Below, piece by piece: positions 34,627-44,568 of a stretch of DNA of 64,000 nt. The notes under the pieces were generated by a model that saw nothing but the letters and a program-made list of their open reading frames with translations, was not told where the DNA came from and did not search any database. The translations under genes and the position numbers were made by a program. How positions within the stretch are numbered: the first letter of the stretch is position 1; every line of letters begins with the position of its first letter. The stretch is from Mycolicibacterium duvalii (lineage in GTDB: Bacteria > Actinomycetota > Actinomycetes > Mycobacteriales > Mycobacteriaceae), in assembly GCF_010726645.1 (NCBI RefSeq), contig NZ_AP022563.1:2418001-2482000 (forward strand). Direction: 5' to 3'.

Positions 34627-35985
34627 TCAGATTCCCAGTACCGCCTTGGCGATCAGGAAGTAGATCAACAGTCCGGTCGCATCGACGAAGGTGGAGATGA
34701 ACGGGTTGGAGAACACCGCCGGGTCGACGCGCACCGCGCGGGCGATCAACGGCATCGCACCTCCGACAGCCGCCGCCATGGTGCACAGGCTGACCAGGGT
34801 CAACCCGATCACCGCGCCGATGGCGGGCTGGTAGATCAGGCTGGTCACCGTGTAGGCCAACGCGCCGAGCAGCAGCCCCAGCGCCAGCCCCACCCGCAAC
34901 TCGCGGAGGAGCACTTTCCCGAGGTCACGGGGTCCGACATCACCGAGTGCCAGCGCACGGGTGACGGTGGTGGCCGCCTGGTTACCGGTGTTTCCACCGG
35001 TGCCGATGAGCAGCGGCACGAACAACGCGAGGGTGACCACCTCGGCCAGCGTCGACTCGAAGACCTCGAGCACCTGGACGGTCAGGGTGGCACCGATCGC
35101 CAGCACCAGCAGCCAGACCACCCGCGACCGGACCAGACTGACCACGGACGCGGTGAGGTAGGGCCGGCGCAGCGGTTCCGTGCCCGCGATGCGAGCCTGG
35201 TCCTCGGACTCGGCGGACTCCAGGATCCGCAACGCGTCGTCGACGGTGAGGATCCCCACCAACCGAGTCTCGTTGTCCACGACCGGCAGCGCGAGCACCT
35301 TCAGATCAGCGCAGCGGCGGGCCGCGGCCTCGGCGCTCTCGGTGGCCCGGGCCCAGTGCGGTTCGGACATCACGTCGCCGACCGCAGTCTCCGGCGCGGC
35401 GGCCAGCAGCCGGCGCAAGCTGACCACGCCGACGAGGACACGCTCGTCTTCGACGACCGGCAGCGTGTAGATCGTTTCGGCGTCGCCGAGTCGTTCGGAG
35501 ACCCGGGACAGCGCCTGCGCGGCCGTCATCGTCGCGCGCACGGAGACGAACTCCGGGCTCATCCGCCGTCCGATCGCGGCGTGCGGGTAGCCGAGCATCC
35601 CGGCGGTGAGGTCGCGTTCGCGAGCCGGGAGCCCCCGCAGCAGCCGGGCCGCGACGGTTGCGGGCAGTTCGTCGAGCAACTCCACGCGGTCATCGGGGTC
35701 GAGGTCGGCAAACAGCGCCGCGACCGTGTCGTCCTGCAGGCCGCCGACCAGGTCGCTCTGCAGGCTCGGGTCGAGCCGCTCGAACACCTCCAACGCCTGG
35801 TCCTTCGGCAGCACGCGGTAAAGCACCGCCCGCTGCCGACGGTCCGAGCGCCCCAGCAGCGCGACGATCTGGACCGCCGAGAGCGGCCGCAGCGCGGCGG
35901 TCAGAGCCGCCAGGTCCAATTCCTCCAGAGCCTGTTCGACCGATTTGAGCTGGGACTCCGTGAGCGCGGCGGTCATGTCGGTCAT
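34627..35985 (-). CDS. mgtE: Magnesium transporter MgtE
   Basis: About 452 residues. The cytoplasmic MgtE N domain (LDPDDRVELLDELP) is followed by two CBS domains (about 130-250) and five C-terminal membrane helices, with LLIGTGGNTGNQAATT the signature of the pore. It imports Mg2+ and is gated by Mg2+ binding to the CBS region. The start is uncertain: I take the ATG at 35985 before MTDMTAALTES, with ATG 35976 also possible and no clear ribosome site. Confidence 0.9.
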   Translation of the reverse strand: MTDMTAALTESQLKSVEQALEELDLAALTAALRPLSAVQIVALLGRSDRRQRAVLYRVLPKDQALEVFERLDPSLQSDLVGGLQDDTVAALFADLDPDDRVELLDELPATVAARLLRGLPARERDLTAGMLGYPHAAIGRRMSPEFVSVRATMTAAQALSRVSERLGDAETIYTLPVVEDERVLVGVVSLRRLLAAAPETAVGDVMSEPHWARATESAEAAARRCADLKVLALPVVDNETRLVGILTVDDALRILESAESEDQARIAGTEPLRRPYLTASVVSLVRSRVVWLLVLAIGATLTVQVLEVFESTLAEVVTLALFVPLLIGTGGNTGNQAATTVTRALALGDVGPRDLGKVLLRELRVGLALGLLLGALAYTVTSLIYQPAIGAVIGLTLVSLCTMAAAVGGAMPLIARAVRVDPAVFSNPFISTFVDATGLLIYFLIAKAVLGI

Positions 35986-36065
35986 CACTACACGATCGCT
36001 GTGAACGCAGGCTTGCCGAACACGTCCGAGGGCCGGAACCGAAAGCGTCACCGTAGGCTGCACCC

Positions 36066-36575
36066 GTGACCGAGATGAGCACTCCGTGGTCCGACATCGA
36101 GGCGATCAAACAGCTCAAGGCCCGGTACTGCCGTCTGCTGGACACCAAGCAGTGGAGCCAATGGCGCACGCTGTTCGTCGACGACTTCCGCAGCGACACC
36201 TCGCCGGCAGGCGGAAAGCTGATCGTGGGCGCCGACGAGTTCGTCGCGTTCACTCGGCACAGCCTGGGCGACCGCGCCACGGTGCACCAGGTGCACGCGC
36301 CCGAGATCGAGGTCACCTCGGCCACGACCGCCCGCGCGGTCTGGGCCCTCGAGGATGTGGTCCGGCTGGCGCCGGGAGTCAACCTCCGCGGCTACGGCCA
36401 TTACCACGAGACCTACGAGAAACGCGACGGACGTTGGCAATTCACCAGTTCCACGTTGACCCGCATCCGTGAGGACATCTTCAACGTGCTGTTCTCGGTT
36501 TATCTGTCCGATCGCATCAAGAAGGTCGCGGGTGTGCTGGCCCGGCGACTGGTGCGCTCCGCGCCGCGGGGCTAG
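36066..36575 (+). CDS. SnoaL-like / NTF2-fold protein
   Basis: 169 residues, a single NTF2-like domain (IKQLKARYCRLLDTKQW start, GYGHYHETYEKRDGRWQ near 110). Such proteins include polyketide cyclases, dehydratases and ring-hydroxylating small subunits; the substrate is not evident. The GTG at 36066 is divergent from mgtE. Its TAG stop overlaps the stop of the convergent SnoaL-like gene (CTAG). Confidence 0.8.
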   Translation: MTEMSTPWSDIEAIKQLKARYCRLLDTKQWSQWRTLFVDDFRSDTSPAGGKLIVGADEFVAFTRHSLGDRATVHQVHAPEIEVTSATTARAVWALEDVVRLAPGVNLRGYGHYHETYEKRDGRWQFTSSTLTRIREDIFNVLFSVYLSDRIKKVAGVLARRLVRSAPRG

Positions 36576-36988
36576 ACGATCTTGTCGAAGCACTTCTCCT
36601 CGACCCGCCGGCTCATCCGCCAGCCGTGCTCGGTGCGCACGAACTCGTCGACGTACCAGATCCCGACAAAGTAGACCTGCCCCTGTTCGCCACCGAGCAC
36701 CATCGGGTTGAAGCAGATCGCGCGCGAGGTGGCGCGGTCGCCGTCCAACCGCACGTCGACGTTGCCCAGCATGTGGTAGTAGGCGGGAAAGTTCGGCAGC
36801 ACGTCTTTCAACCATGCCTTCACCTCGGGGAATCGGCCGTCGATGCCGCCGGAAACGCGGTAATCGATGTAGGCGTCGCCGGTGAACACCGCGTCGAGGT
36901 CGTCGAAGCGACGCGAGTCGATGGCCGTGGAGTAGTCGATCAGCAACTGCTGGATCTCCAGCCGGTCGGAGATCTCCGTCAGAGTCAT
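36572..36988 (-). CDS. SnoaL-like / NTF2-fold protein (Rv2910c homologue)
   Basis: 138 residues, NTF2-like (EIQQLLIDYSTAIDSRRFDDLDAVF, with GWRMSRRVEEK at the end). Position beside dacB2 matches Rv2910c. ATG at 36988; a GTG at 36997 is possible. It shares its stop tetranucleotide with the convergent homologue at 36066-36575, so the pair may derive from an inverted duplication, but the similarity seen by eye is weak. Confidence 0.8.
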   Translation of the reverse strand: MTLTEISDRLEIQQLLIDYSTAIDSRRFDDLDAVFTGDAYIDYRVSGGIDGRFPEVKAWLKDVLPNFPAYYHMLGNVDVRLDGDRATSRAICFNPMVLGGEQGQVYFVGIWYVDEFVRTEHGWRMSRRVEEKCFDKIV

Positions 36989-37047
36989 CACCCGCACGAT
37001 TGAACACGATGGGCGACCGGTCGGCGCCGCGCTTACACTCGACCGTC

Positions 37048-37941
37048 ATGACGTCACGGCTCTTGGCGTGTGCGGGTGTCGCGATCAGCCTGGTCGCGGG
37101 CGCAGCCACCGTCAGCTCCCCCATCGCGACCGCGGTACCCGCGGGCATCAGTCAGCCGGCGGGCTCGGTGCCGGTGCCCGACGGCCCGGCGCAGGCCTGG
37201 GTCCTGGCCGACATGGACACCGGGGCGATTCTGGCCGGCCGCAACCAGGACGGCCGGTACGCGCCGGCGAGCACCATCAAGGTCCTCCTGGCCCAGACCG
37301 TCCTCGACGAGCTCCCGCTGGATGCCACCATGGTGGCCAACCAGGCCGACACCGAGGTCGAATGCAACTGCGCCGGTGTGACTCCCGGGATGACCTACAC
37401 CACCCGGCAGCTGCTCGAGGCGCTGCTGCTGGTGTCGGGCAACGACGCGGCCAACAGCCTCGCGACGATGCTCGGCGGGCGGGACGTGGCGCTGGCCAAG
37501 ATGAACGCCAAGGCCGCCGCCCTCGGCGCGCACGCGACCCGGGCCGGCTCGCCGTCCGGACTGGACGGCCCCGGAATCGACATCTGGTCCTCGCCCCGCG
37601 ACCTGGCCGTCATCTTCCGCGCCGCCATGGCCAACCCGGTGTTCGCGCAGATCACCGCACAGCCCACGGCAGTCTTCCCGACCGCGGCCGGGGACCGGGT
37701 GCTGGTCAACCAGGACGAACTGCTGCACCGCTACCCGGGCACCTTCGGCGGCAAGACCGGCTACACCGACCTCGCCCGCAAGACCTTCGTCGGCGGTGCG
37801 CAGCGTAACGGCAGGCACCTGGTGGTGGCGCTGATGTACGGCGTCAACGTCGAGGGTGCACCGACGTATTGGGATCAGGCGGCGAGCCTGTTCGACTGGG
37901 GTTTCGCGCTGGGCCCCAACGCCCGAGTGAGCCGACTCTAG
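37048..37941 (+). CDS. dacB2: D-alanyl-D-alanine carboxypeptidase DacB2-type
   Basis: 297 residues with a signal peptide (about 1-30). Penicillin-binding motifs: STIK (SxxK) near 75, SGND near 130 (SxN), KTG near 236. It trims the terminal D-Ala from peptidoglycan stem peptides. The position matches Rv2911 (dacB2). The ATG at 37048 directly precedes a typical signal. A paralogue follows in tandem. Confidence 0.9.
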   Translation: MTSRLLACAGVAISLVAGAATVSSPIATAVPAGISQPAGSVPVPDGPAQAWVLADMDTGAILAGRNQDGRYAPASTIKVLLAQTVLDELPLDATMVANQADTEVECNCAGVTPGMTYTTRQLLEALLLVSGNDAANSLATMLGGRDVALAKMNAKAAALGAHATRAGSPSGLDGPGIDIWSSPRDLAVIFRAAMANPVFAQITAQPTAVFPTAAGDRVLVNQDELLHRYPGTFGGKTGYTDLARKTFVGGAQRNGRHLVVALMYGVNVEGAPTYWDQAASLFDWGFALGPNARVSRL

Positions 37942-38028
37942 GCACGAGAAGCCGGCGCGCGGCGTCGATATCCAATGGAGACCTGATCGCGTACGGATCG
38001 AGTCCGGCAGTGGTTACCGTCGCCAAGT

Positions 38029-38859
38029 GTGCGAAGACGGTTCGCGGGGTTGGCGCTCGCCCTGTGCGCGGCCCTGGTGACCGCCCTGCTGCCCTCCGGC
38101 GCGACCGCGGTGGCGCAGCCTGAAGCGGCTGCGGCGCAACCGGTTCCCGAAGGTCCGGCCAAAGCGTGGCTGCTCGCCGACATGGACACCGGCCGGGTGC
38201 TGGCCAGCCGCGACCCGTACGGCAGCTACGCACCGGCCAGCACGATCAAGGTGCTGCTCGCCATGGCCGTGCTCGACCGTCTGTCTCCGGAGAGCTTCGC
38301 CCGCGCCAACGAATCCCATACCAAAGTGGAATGTTCCTGCGTCGGACTCAAACCCGGACAGGCTTACACCACAGCCCAATTGGTCGCGGCGATCCTTATG
38401 GTCTCCGGTAACGACGCGGCGAACATGCTGGCCGACATGCTCGGCGGACAGCCGGTGGCGTTGGCCGCGATGAACCGTAAAGCCGCGTTGGTCGGTGCCC
38501 GCGCGACCAAGGCGTCCTCACCGTCGGGCCTGGACGGTCCGGGTTGGGAATCCGCGACCACCCCGCACGATCTCGCGGTGATCATGCGCGCGGCGTTGAA
38601 GTATCCGTTGATCGCCCAGATCATGCGGTCCCCGTCGGCGCAGTTCCCGGGCCGGACCCTGCACAACCAGAACGAACTGCTCACGCGCTACCCCGGCGAT
38701 CTCGGCGGCAAGACCGGTTACACCAACCTGGCCCGCAAGACCTACGTCGGCGCCGCACAGCGGGGAAGCCGGCGCCTGGTCGTCGTGCAGATGTACGGCA
38801 CCGGCGACCTGTACGGGCATGCGATTCGGCTGTTGGATTGGGGCTTCGCGCAGCCCTGA
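38029..38859 (+). CDS. D-alanyl-D-alanine carboxypeptidase, tandem paralogue of DacB2
   Basis: 276 residues with signal peptide (1-26) and motifs STIK near 75, SGND near 127 and KTG near 230. Much of it aligns directly with the neighbouring DacB2 (for example WLLADMDTGRVLA, SSPSGLDGPG, LARKTYVGAAQR), so it is a tandem duplication. It starts at GTG 38029 with no good ribosome site and may be leaderless. Confidence 0.88.
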   Translation: MRRRFAGLALALCAALVTALLPSGATAVAQPEAAAAQPVPEGPAKAWLLADMDTGRVLASRDPYGSYAPASTIKVLLAMAVLDRLSPESFARANESHTKVECSCVGLKPGQAYTTAQLVAAILMVSGNDAANMLADMLGGQPVALAAMNRKAALVGARATKASSPSGLDGPGWESATTPHDLAVIMRAALKYPLIAQIMRSPSAQFPGRTLHNQNELLTRYPGDLGGKTGYTNLARKTYVGAAQRGSRRLVVVQMYGTGDLYGHAIRLLDWGFAQP

Positions 38860-38865
38860 GGGTCG

Positions 38866-38920
38866 GTTACGTAACACGGTGGCGGAATCGGGGCCCGAAA
38901 CCGCCGTGGGGTTACGCAAC
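38866..38920. terminator. GC-rich hairpin between converging genes
   Basis: GGCGG (38881-38885) pairs with CCGCC (38901-38905), with an inner TCGG/CCGA stem. It is flanked by GTTACGTAAC (38866-38875) and the near copy GTTACGCAAC (38911-38920). It probably ends the dacB pair and the convergent amidohydrolase. Confidence 0.5.
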
Positions 38921-40005
38921 TAGTAGACGACTCCGCGCAGGATCACCATCGCCGGGTTAGCCAGCACCGCCGCCCCCGCCCGCGGGTCCTCGTCGTAGCA
39001 GACCAGGTCGGCGGAGGCGCCGTGCCGCAGACCGGGACGACGCAACCACTCGCGGGCATCCCAGCAGGCGGCGCCGAGCGCTTCGGTGGCGGACATGCCG
39101 ATTTCCTTGAGGGCTTCGACCTCGTCGGCGATGCGGCCGTGGGCGACCGCGCTGCCCGCGTCCGACCCGGCATAGATCGGGACGCCCGCCTCACGCGCTG
39201 CGGCGATCCGCTCCCGGCAACTCCGGTACAGCGCACGCATGTGCTGCTGATAGCGCGGGTACCGGTGCGCCGCGTCGGCGATGCCGGGAAAGTTCTCAAT
39301 GTTGATCAGTGTCGGAACCAGCGCGGTTCCGTGTTCGACCATCAGGTCCACGGTGTCCTCGGTCAACCCGGTGCCGTGTTCGATGCAGTCGATGCCCGCT
39401 GTGATCAAGCCGGGCAGCGCGTCTTCGCTGAACACGTGGGCGGTGACGCGCGCGCCGTTGGCGTGCGCGGCGCCGATCGCCGCCTCGAGCACGTCGTCCG
39501 GCCACAGCGGCGCCAGATCACCGGTGTCCCGGTCGATCCAGTCCCCGACCAGCTTGACCCAGCCGTCGCCCCAGCGGGCCTGGGTGGCCACCGCCTTGGG
39601 CAGCTGCCAGGGGTCCTCCAGTTCGATCGCGAAGCCGCGCTGATAGCGCTTCGGCCGCGCCAGGTGGCGGCCGGCCCGGATGATGCGCGGCAACTCCGGA
39701 CGGTCGTCGAAGTCGCGCGTGTCGGTCGGCGAGCCCGCATCGCGCAGCAGCAGCGCGCCGAAGGCGCGTTCGGTTTCGGCCTGCTCGACCGCCTCGTCCA
39801 CCGGGATCTGGCCCTGCGGCCCCAGCCCGACGTGGCAGTGGGCGTCGACCAGACCCGGCAGGATCCAGCCGTCATATCCGTCCGCGCCGAAGATCGTCTC
39901 CGCACCGGCCGCCGGTTCAGCGCTCAACGTGCCGTTGACGACCCACCATTCGACGGGTTCACCGTCGGGCAGACCACGGCCCCGGACGTGCAGGGGCGCC
40001 GCCAT
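38920..40005 (-). CDS. Amidohydrolase-family metal-dependent hydrolase (Rv2915c homologue)
   Basis: 361 residues. Metal-site motifs DAHCHVG near 55, a likely metal Lys in WVKLVGDWID, HVF and EHGT, and GSDAG (Asp) near 280. The subfamily resembles imidazolonepropionase/aryldialkylphosphatase-like hydrolases. The substrate is unknown. Its ATG overlaps the ffh stop (TGATG), so it is translationally coupled to ffh. Confidence 0.88.
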   Translation of the reverse strand: MAAPLHVRGRGLPDGEPVEWWVVNGTLSAEPAAGAETIFGADGYDGWILPGLVDAHCHVGLGPQGQIPVDEAVEQAETERAFGALLLRDAGSPTDTRDFDDRPELPRIIRAGRHLARPKRYQRGFAIELEDPWQLPKAVATQARWGDGWVKLVGDWIDRDTGDLAPLWPDDVLEAAIGAAHANGARVTAHVFSEDALPGLITAGIDCIEHGTGLTEDTVDLMVEHGTALVPTLINIENFPGIADAAHRYPRYQQHMRALYRSCRERIAAAREAGVPIYAGSDAGSAVAHGRIADEVEALKEIGMSATEALGAACWDAREWLRRPGLRHGASADLVCYDEDPRAGAAVLANPAMVILRGVVY

Positions 40006-41561
40006 CAGTTCTTCGGGAACTTCAGCTTCGACAGATCGATGTCGGCCAGACCCGGCGGCAGCTCGTCGAGCCCCTTGGGCATGTTCGACAGGTCGGGGAA
40101 GCCCGGGGGCATGCCGGCCATTCCGGCACCGAGCGGGTTGCGCACCTTCGGCGGGGTCGGGCCCTTGCCGCCCTTCTTCTTCTTGTTCTTGCCCTTGGCG
40201 GCCTTGCGGTTGTTCTTCCGGCCGAACGGCATCCCCATCTGGCCGGCCATCTGCGACATCATCTTGCGGGCTTCGAAGAAGCGGTCGACGAGCTGGTTGA
40301 CCTCCGAGACCGTCGCCCCGGAGCCGTTGGCGATGCGCAGCCGCCGCGACGCGTTGATGATCTTCGGGTCGGCCCGCTCGGCGGGCGTCATGCCGCGGAT
40401 GATCGCCTGGACCCGGTCGAGTTGACTGTCGTCGACGGCGGCCAGCGCGTCCTTCATCTGCCCGGCACCGGGCAGCATCCCGAGCAGGTTGCCGATCGGA
40501 CCCATCTTGCGGATCGCCAGCATCTGCTCGAGGAAGTCCTCCAGCGTGAGCTCTCCGCTGCCGATCTTGGCGGCGGTGGCCTCGGCCTGTGCCGCGTCGA
40601 AATGCTGCTCGGCCTGCTCGATCAGCGTGAGCACGTCCCCCATGCCCAGGATGCGGCTGGCCATCCGGTCGGGATGGAAGACGTCGAAGTCCTCGAGCTT
40701 CTCCCCGGCCGAGGCGAACAGGATCGGCACACCGGTGACCTCGCGCACCGACAACGCCGCACCGCCGCGGGCGTCGCCGTCGAGCTTGGTCAGCACCACG
40801 CCGGTGAATCCGACGCCCTCGCGGAACGCGTCGGCGGTGCTGACGGCGTCCTGTCCGATCATCGCGTCGAGGACGAACAGCACTTCGTCGGGGTCGACCG
40901 CCGCGCGGATCGCCGCGGCCTGACTCATCAGCTCCTCGTCGATGCCCAGCCGGCCCGCGGTGTCGACGATCACTACGTCGTACATCTTGGATTTCGCCTC
41001 GGCAAGACCGGCCGAGGCCACCGCGACGGGGTCGGCGGTGCCCTTGACCTCTTCGGCGCCGGGCGCCGTGCCGGGGTGGGGCGCGAAGACGTGCACGCCG
41101 GCGCGCTCACCGACGATCTGGAGCTGATTGACCGCGCCCGGCCGCTGCAGGTCGCAGGCCACCAGCAACGGGGTGTGCCCCTGCGACTTCAACCACCTGG
41201 CCAGCTTCCCGGCCAACGTGGTCTTACCGGAGCCCTGCAGACCGGCCAGCATGATCACCGTCGGCGGGGTGCGGGCGAACGCCAGCTGACGGGTCTCGCC
41301 GCCGAGGATGCCGATGAGTTCCTCGTTGACGATCTTGATGACCTGCTGCGCCGGGTTCAGCGCTGCTGACACCTCGGCGCCCTTGGCGCGGTCCTTGATG
41401 CGGGCGACGAACTGCCGGACCACCGGCAGCGACACGTCGGCCTCCAGCAGGGCCAGCCGGATCTCGCGGGCGGTGGCGTCGATGTCGGCGTCGGTCAACC
41501 GGCCCTTGTTCCGCAGCCCCGACAGGGCACCGGTCAACCGGTCGGACAGGGATTCAAACAC
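40005..41561 (-). CDS. ffh: Signal recognition particle protein Ffh (SRP54)
   Basis: 518 residues: N domain, GTPase (G) domain with GLQGSGKTTLAGKLA near 107, DTAGRLGIDEEL and TKLDGDARGG, and a Met-rich M domain with a Lys-rich, Gly/Pro tail. It recognises signal sequences and 4.5S RNA and docks on FtsY, also encoded in this window. GTG start at 41561. Confidence 0.97.
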   Translation of the reverse strand: MFESLSDRLTGALSGLRNKGRLTDADIDATAREIRLALLEADVSLPVVRQFVARIKDRAKGAEVSAALNPAQQVIKIVNEELIGILGGETRQLAFARTPPTVIMLAGLQGSGKTTLAGKLARWLKSQGHTPLLVACDLQRPGAVNQLQIVGERAGVHVFAPHPGTAPGAEEVKGTADPVAVASAGLAEAKSKMYDVVIVDTAGRLGIDEELMSQAAAIRAAVDPDEVLFVLDAMIGQDAVSTADAFREGVGFTGVVLTKLDGDARGGAALSVREVTGVPILFASAGEKLEDFDVFHPDRMASRILGMGDVLTLIEQAEQHFDAAQAEATAAKIGSGELTLEDFLEQMLAIRKMGPIGNLLGMLPGAGQMKDALAAVDDSQLDRVQAIIRGMTPAERADPKIINASRRLRIANGSGATVSEVNQLVDRFFEARKMMSQMAGQMGMPFGRKNNRKAAKGKNKKKKGGKGPTPPKVRNPLGAGMAGMPPGFPDLSNMPKGLDELPPGLADIDLSKLKFPKN

Positions 41562-41630
41562 GTGGCAAGCCTACTTGGCGGCGCATGCCCTCACCGCGAA
41601 CGGTGTCCGACCGCCGCCCGCCCGGCCGGC

Positions 41631-44114
41631 TCAGCCGGCCTCTTGCACCGGCTTGGGCGGCGGAGCCGGCAGTACCGCCAGGAGCTGACGCTCCAGGTGC
41701 GGGCGCTGCGACTCCGCCGATGCTCCCCCGGCCCACCCCTCGGGCAGGACGAGGCCGAAAACGTCGACCACCGCCGAACCCAGGGTGGTCACCTTTGCCC
41801 AGGCGATGTCGACGCCGGCCCGTTCGAAGACCGCGGTCAGCGCCGACAGCAGACCTGCCCGATCGGCGGCCCGGACCTCGGCGATCAGCTGGGCGGTACC
41901 GGCCCCGCCGTGCCACAGCACCCGTGGCGGGGCCACCGGCGCGTCGGCCGGCACCGCCGGGCGCACCTCGCCGACCCGCCCGGCCGTGGTCGCATCGGCG
42001 CCCTTCTTCTCCAGTGCGCCCACCACGTCGAACTCTCCGTCGATGGCCAGGATGAGCTGTTGCCGCAGCAGCTCGGCGGCCGGCGGACTGCCGAAGTGCG
42101 GGGAGACCACGAAGGTGTTCACCGCCGCCCCGTGGCATCCGTTGACCGAGGCCGAATGAACCCGCAGCGAGTTCAGGGCCAGCACGCCGGCGGCTTTGGA
42201 CAGCACGCCGCGGCGGTCCGGGGCGATCATCGTGACCTGATAGATGTGCGGCGTGTCGGTGGCGACGAGCTCGACGTGCACCCCGGACCCGGCGGCCATG
42301 GCGACGAAGCGCGGATCGATGGGGTCGGGTTCGGGCAGGGGTTCGCCGGCCATCACCAATCGGCAGCGCCGGACCAGATCACCGATCAGCGACGCCTTCC
42401 AGTCACCCCACACCCCGGGCCCGGTGGCCAGGGAGTCGGCCTCGGCCAGCGCGTGCAACAGCTCGAGCACCGTGCGGTCCCCGCCGAGCGCGTCGACGAC
42501 AGTGGCGATGGTGCGCGGGTCCTGTAGGTCACGGCGGGTGGCGGTATGCGCCAACAACAGATGGTGGCGCACCAGCGCGGAGAGAATGTCGATGTCCGAC
42601 GGCCACAGGCCCAGGCGATTACCGATCTGCGTGGCGAGCTCCGCGCCGATGATGCTGTGGTCGCCGCCGCGCCCCTTCCCGATGTCGTGCACCAGCGCCC
42701 CCAGGACCAACAGATCCGGCCGCGACACCCTGGTGGTCAAAGCACTTGCGCGGGATACGGTTTCGACCAGATGACGGTCCACGGTCCAGATGTGCACGAC
42801 GTCGCGGGGCGGCAGGTCGCGTACCGCGCCCCACTCCGGGAAGAGCCGGCCCCACAGACCGGTGCGGTCGAGCGCCTCGATGGTGGCGACCACCGACGGC
42901 CCGGCGCCCAGCATCACCAACAGGTCCTTGAGCGCCTGTCGGGGCCACGGGGCGCGCAACTCCGGCGCCGTCTCCACCAGCCGGCTCAGCGTCGACGACG
43001 CCATCGGCAGTCCGGTCACCGCCGACGCCGCGGCCACCCGCAGGATCAGTCCGGGGTCGCGCTCGGGGCGGGCGTCGCGGGCCAGGATGACCTCGCCGTT
43101 GAACTCGATCACGCCCTCGTCGAGCGGGCGCCGCACCGGCCGGCGCAACACCGCCAGTCCGCGCCGCGGCAGCGCGTTGGCCGCGGTGCGAATTCCGGCG
43201 TCGACGTAGTAGCTGACGGTGCGGGCGGCATCGGAGAGCATGCGGGCCAGATCGAAGCGGTCCCCGATCCGTAGCGCCGCACCGATCTCGTCGGCGTGCT
43301 GGGCCAACAGCAGTTCCCGGCCCCGACCGGCGACCCGGTGCAGCTCGGTGCGCACGTTGAGCAACGAAAGATGGGCCTCTCCAAGCGATTCGGTCGGCGA
43401 TGCCAGCGACCGGCTGGGATAGACGTCGGCGAGCTGGGCGATGGCCAGCGCGTTGAGCAGCTGCACGTCGCGCAGGCCTCCCCTGCCGCATTTGAGATCC
43501 GGCTCGGCGCGGTGCGCGATCTCGCCGCTGCGCTGCCAGCGGGCACGGGTGTGCTCGACGAGCTCGTCGAACCGTGAGGCGATCCCGGTGCGCCACTGGC
43601 GGCGGGCCCCGCCGATCAGCAGTGCCGACAGGTCGGCGTCGCCGGCGATGTGGCGCGCATCGAGCATGGCCAGGCCGACCGCGATGTCCTCACCGGCGAC
43701 CTTGAGCGCCTCGGGCACCGTGCGGACGCTGTGATCGAGTCGAATATTGGCGTCCCACAACGGGTACCAGAGCAGCTCGGCGACCTCTCCGACCACGTCG
43801 GGCGGCATGTTGTCATGCAGCAGCATCAGGTCGAGGTCGGAGTACGGGAGAAGCTCACCGCGCCCCAGCCCGCCCGTGGCGATGATGGCGAACCCGCTGG
43901 TCGCGGTGATCCCGATCTCGGCCGCCTTGGTGGTCAGCCAGAAGTCGAAGAGGTCGAGCAACGCGCGGCGCAGCGCCGCGGCGTCGAGCTGGCGATTGCT
44001 GCCGGTGAGTAGTTGTTGGGCTGCCGCGGTGAGATCGGTTGCAGGACGGGAAGAACCCGCCGCCGGGCGCTCCCAGTGCGGGGGCCCGGCAGCGGGCTGT
44101 GTGTGCTTGCTCAT
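41631..44114 (-). CDS. glnD: PII uridylyl/adenylyltransferase GlnD
   Basis: 827 residues. Nucleotidyltransferase [18 protein letters not shown] near 90, an HD domain ([15 protein letters not shown]) and two C-terminal ACT domains that sense glutamine. In actinobacteria GlnD adenylylates PII rather than uridylylates it. The ATG at 44114 has GGGAGG upstream. Third gene of amt-glnB-glnD. Confidence 0.95.
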   Translation of the reverse strand: MSKHTQPAAGPPHWERPAAGSSRPATDLTAAAQQLLTGSNRQLDAAALRRALLDLFDFWLTTKAAEIGITATSGFAIIATGGLGRGELLPYSDLDLMLLHDNMPPDVVGEVAELLWYPLWDANIRLDHSVRTVPEALKVAGEDIAVGLAMLDARHIAGDADLSALLIGGARRQWRTGIASRFDELVEHTRARWQRSGEIAHRAEPDLKCGRGGLRDVQLLNALAIAQLADVYPSRSLASPTESLGEAHLSLLNVRTELHRVAGRGRELLLAQHADEIGAALRIGDRFDLARMLSDAARTVSYYVDAGIRTAANALPRRGLAVLRRPVRRPLDEGVIEFNGEVILARDARPERDPGLILRVAAASAVTGLPMASSTLSRLVETAPELRAPWPRQALKDLLVMLGAGPSVVATIEALDRTGLWGRLFPEWGAVRDLPPRDVVHIWTVDRHLVETVSRASALTTRVSRPDLLVLGALVHDIGKGRGGDHSIIGAELATQIGNRLGLWPSDIDILSALVRHHLLLAHTATRRDLQDPRTIATVVDALGGDRTVLELLHALAEADSLATGPGVWGDWKASLIGDLVRRCRLVMAGEPLPEPDPIDPRFVAMAAGSGVHVELVATDTPHIYQVTMIAPDRRGVLSKAAGVLALNSLRVHSASVNGCHGAAVNTFVVSPHFGSPPAAELLRQQLILAIDGEFDVVGALEKKGADATTAGRVGEVRPAVPADAPVAPPRVLWHGGAGTAQLIAEVRAADRAGLLSALTAVFERAGVDIAWAKVTTLGSAVVDVFGLVLPEGWAGGASAESQRPHLERQLLAVLPAPPPKPVQEAG

Positions 44115-44196
44115 GAGGTGTCCTCCCGGCACTTGACGATCCAGCGCTCCGTCGGCGGTGCTGCCGGGAGACGAGTTCTCAATCGGTGAGCGTCAT

Positions 44197-44568
<372 letters not shown>

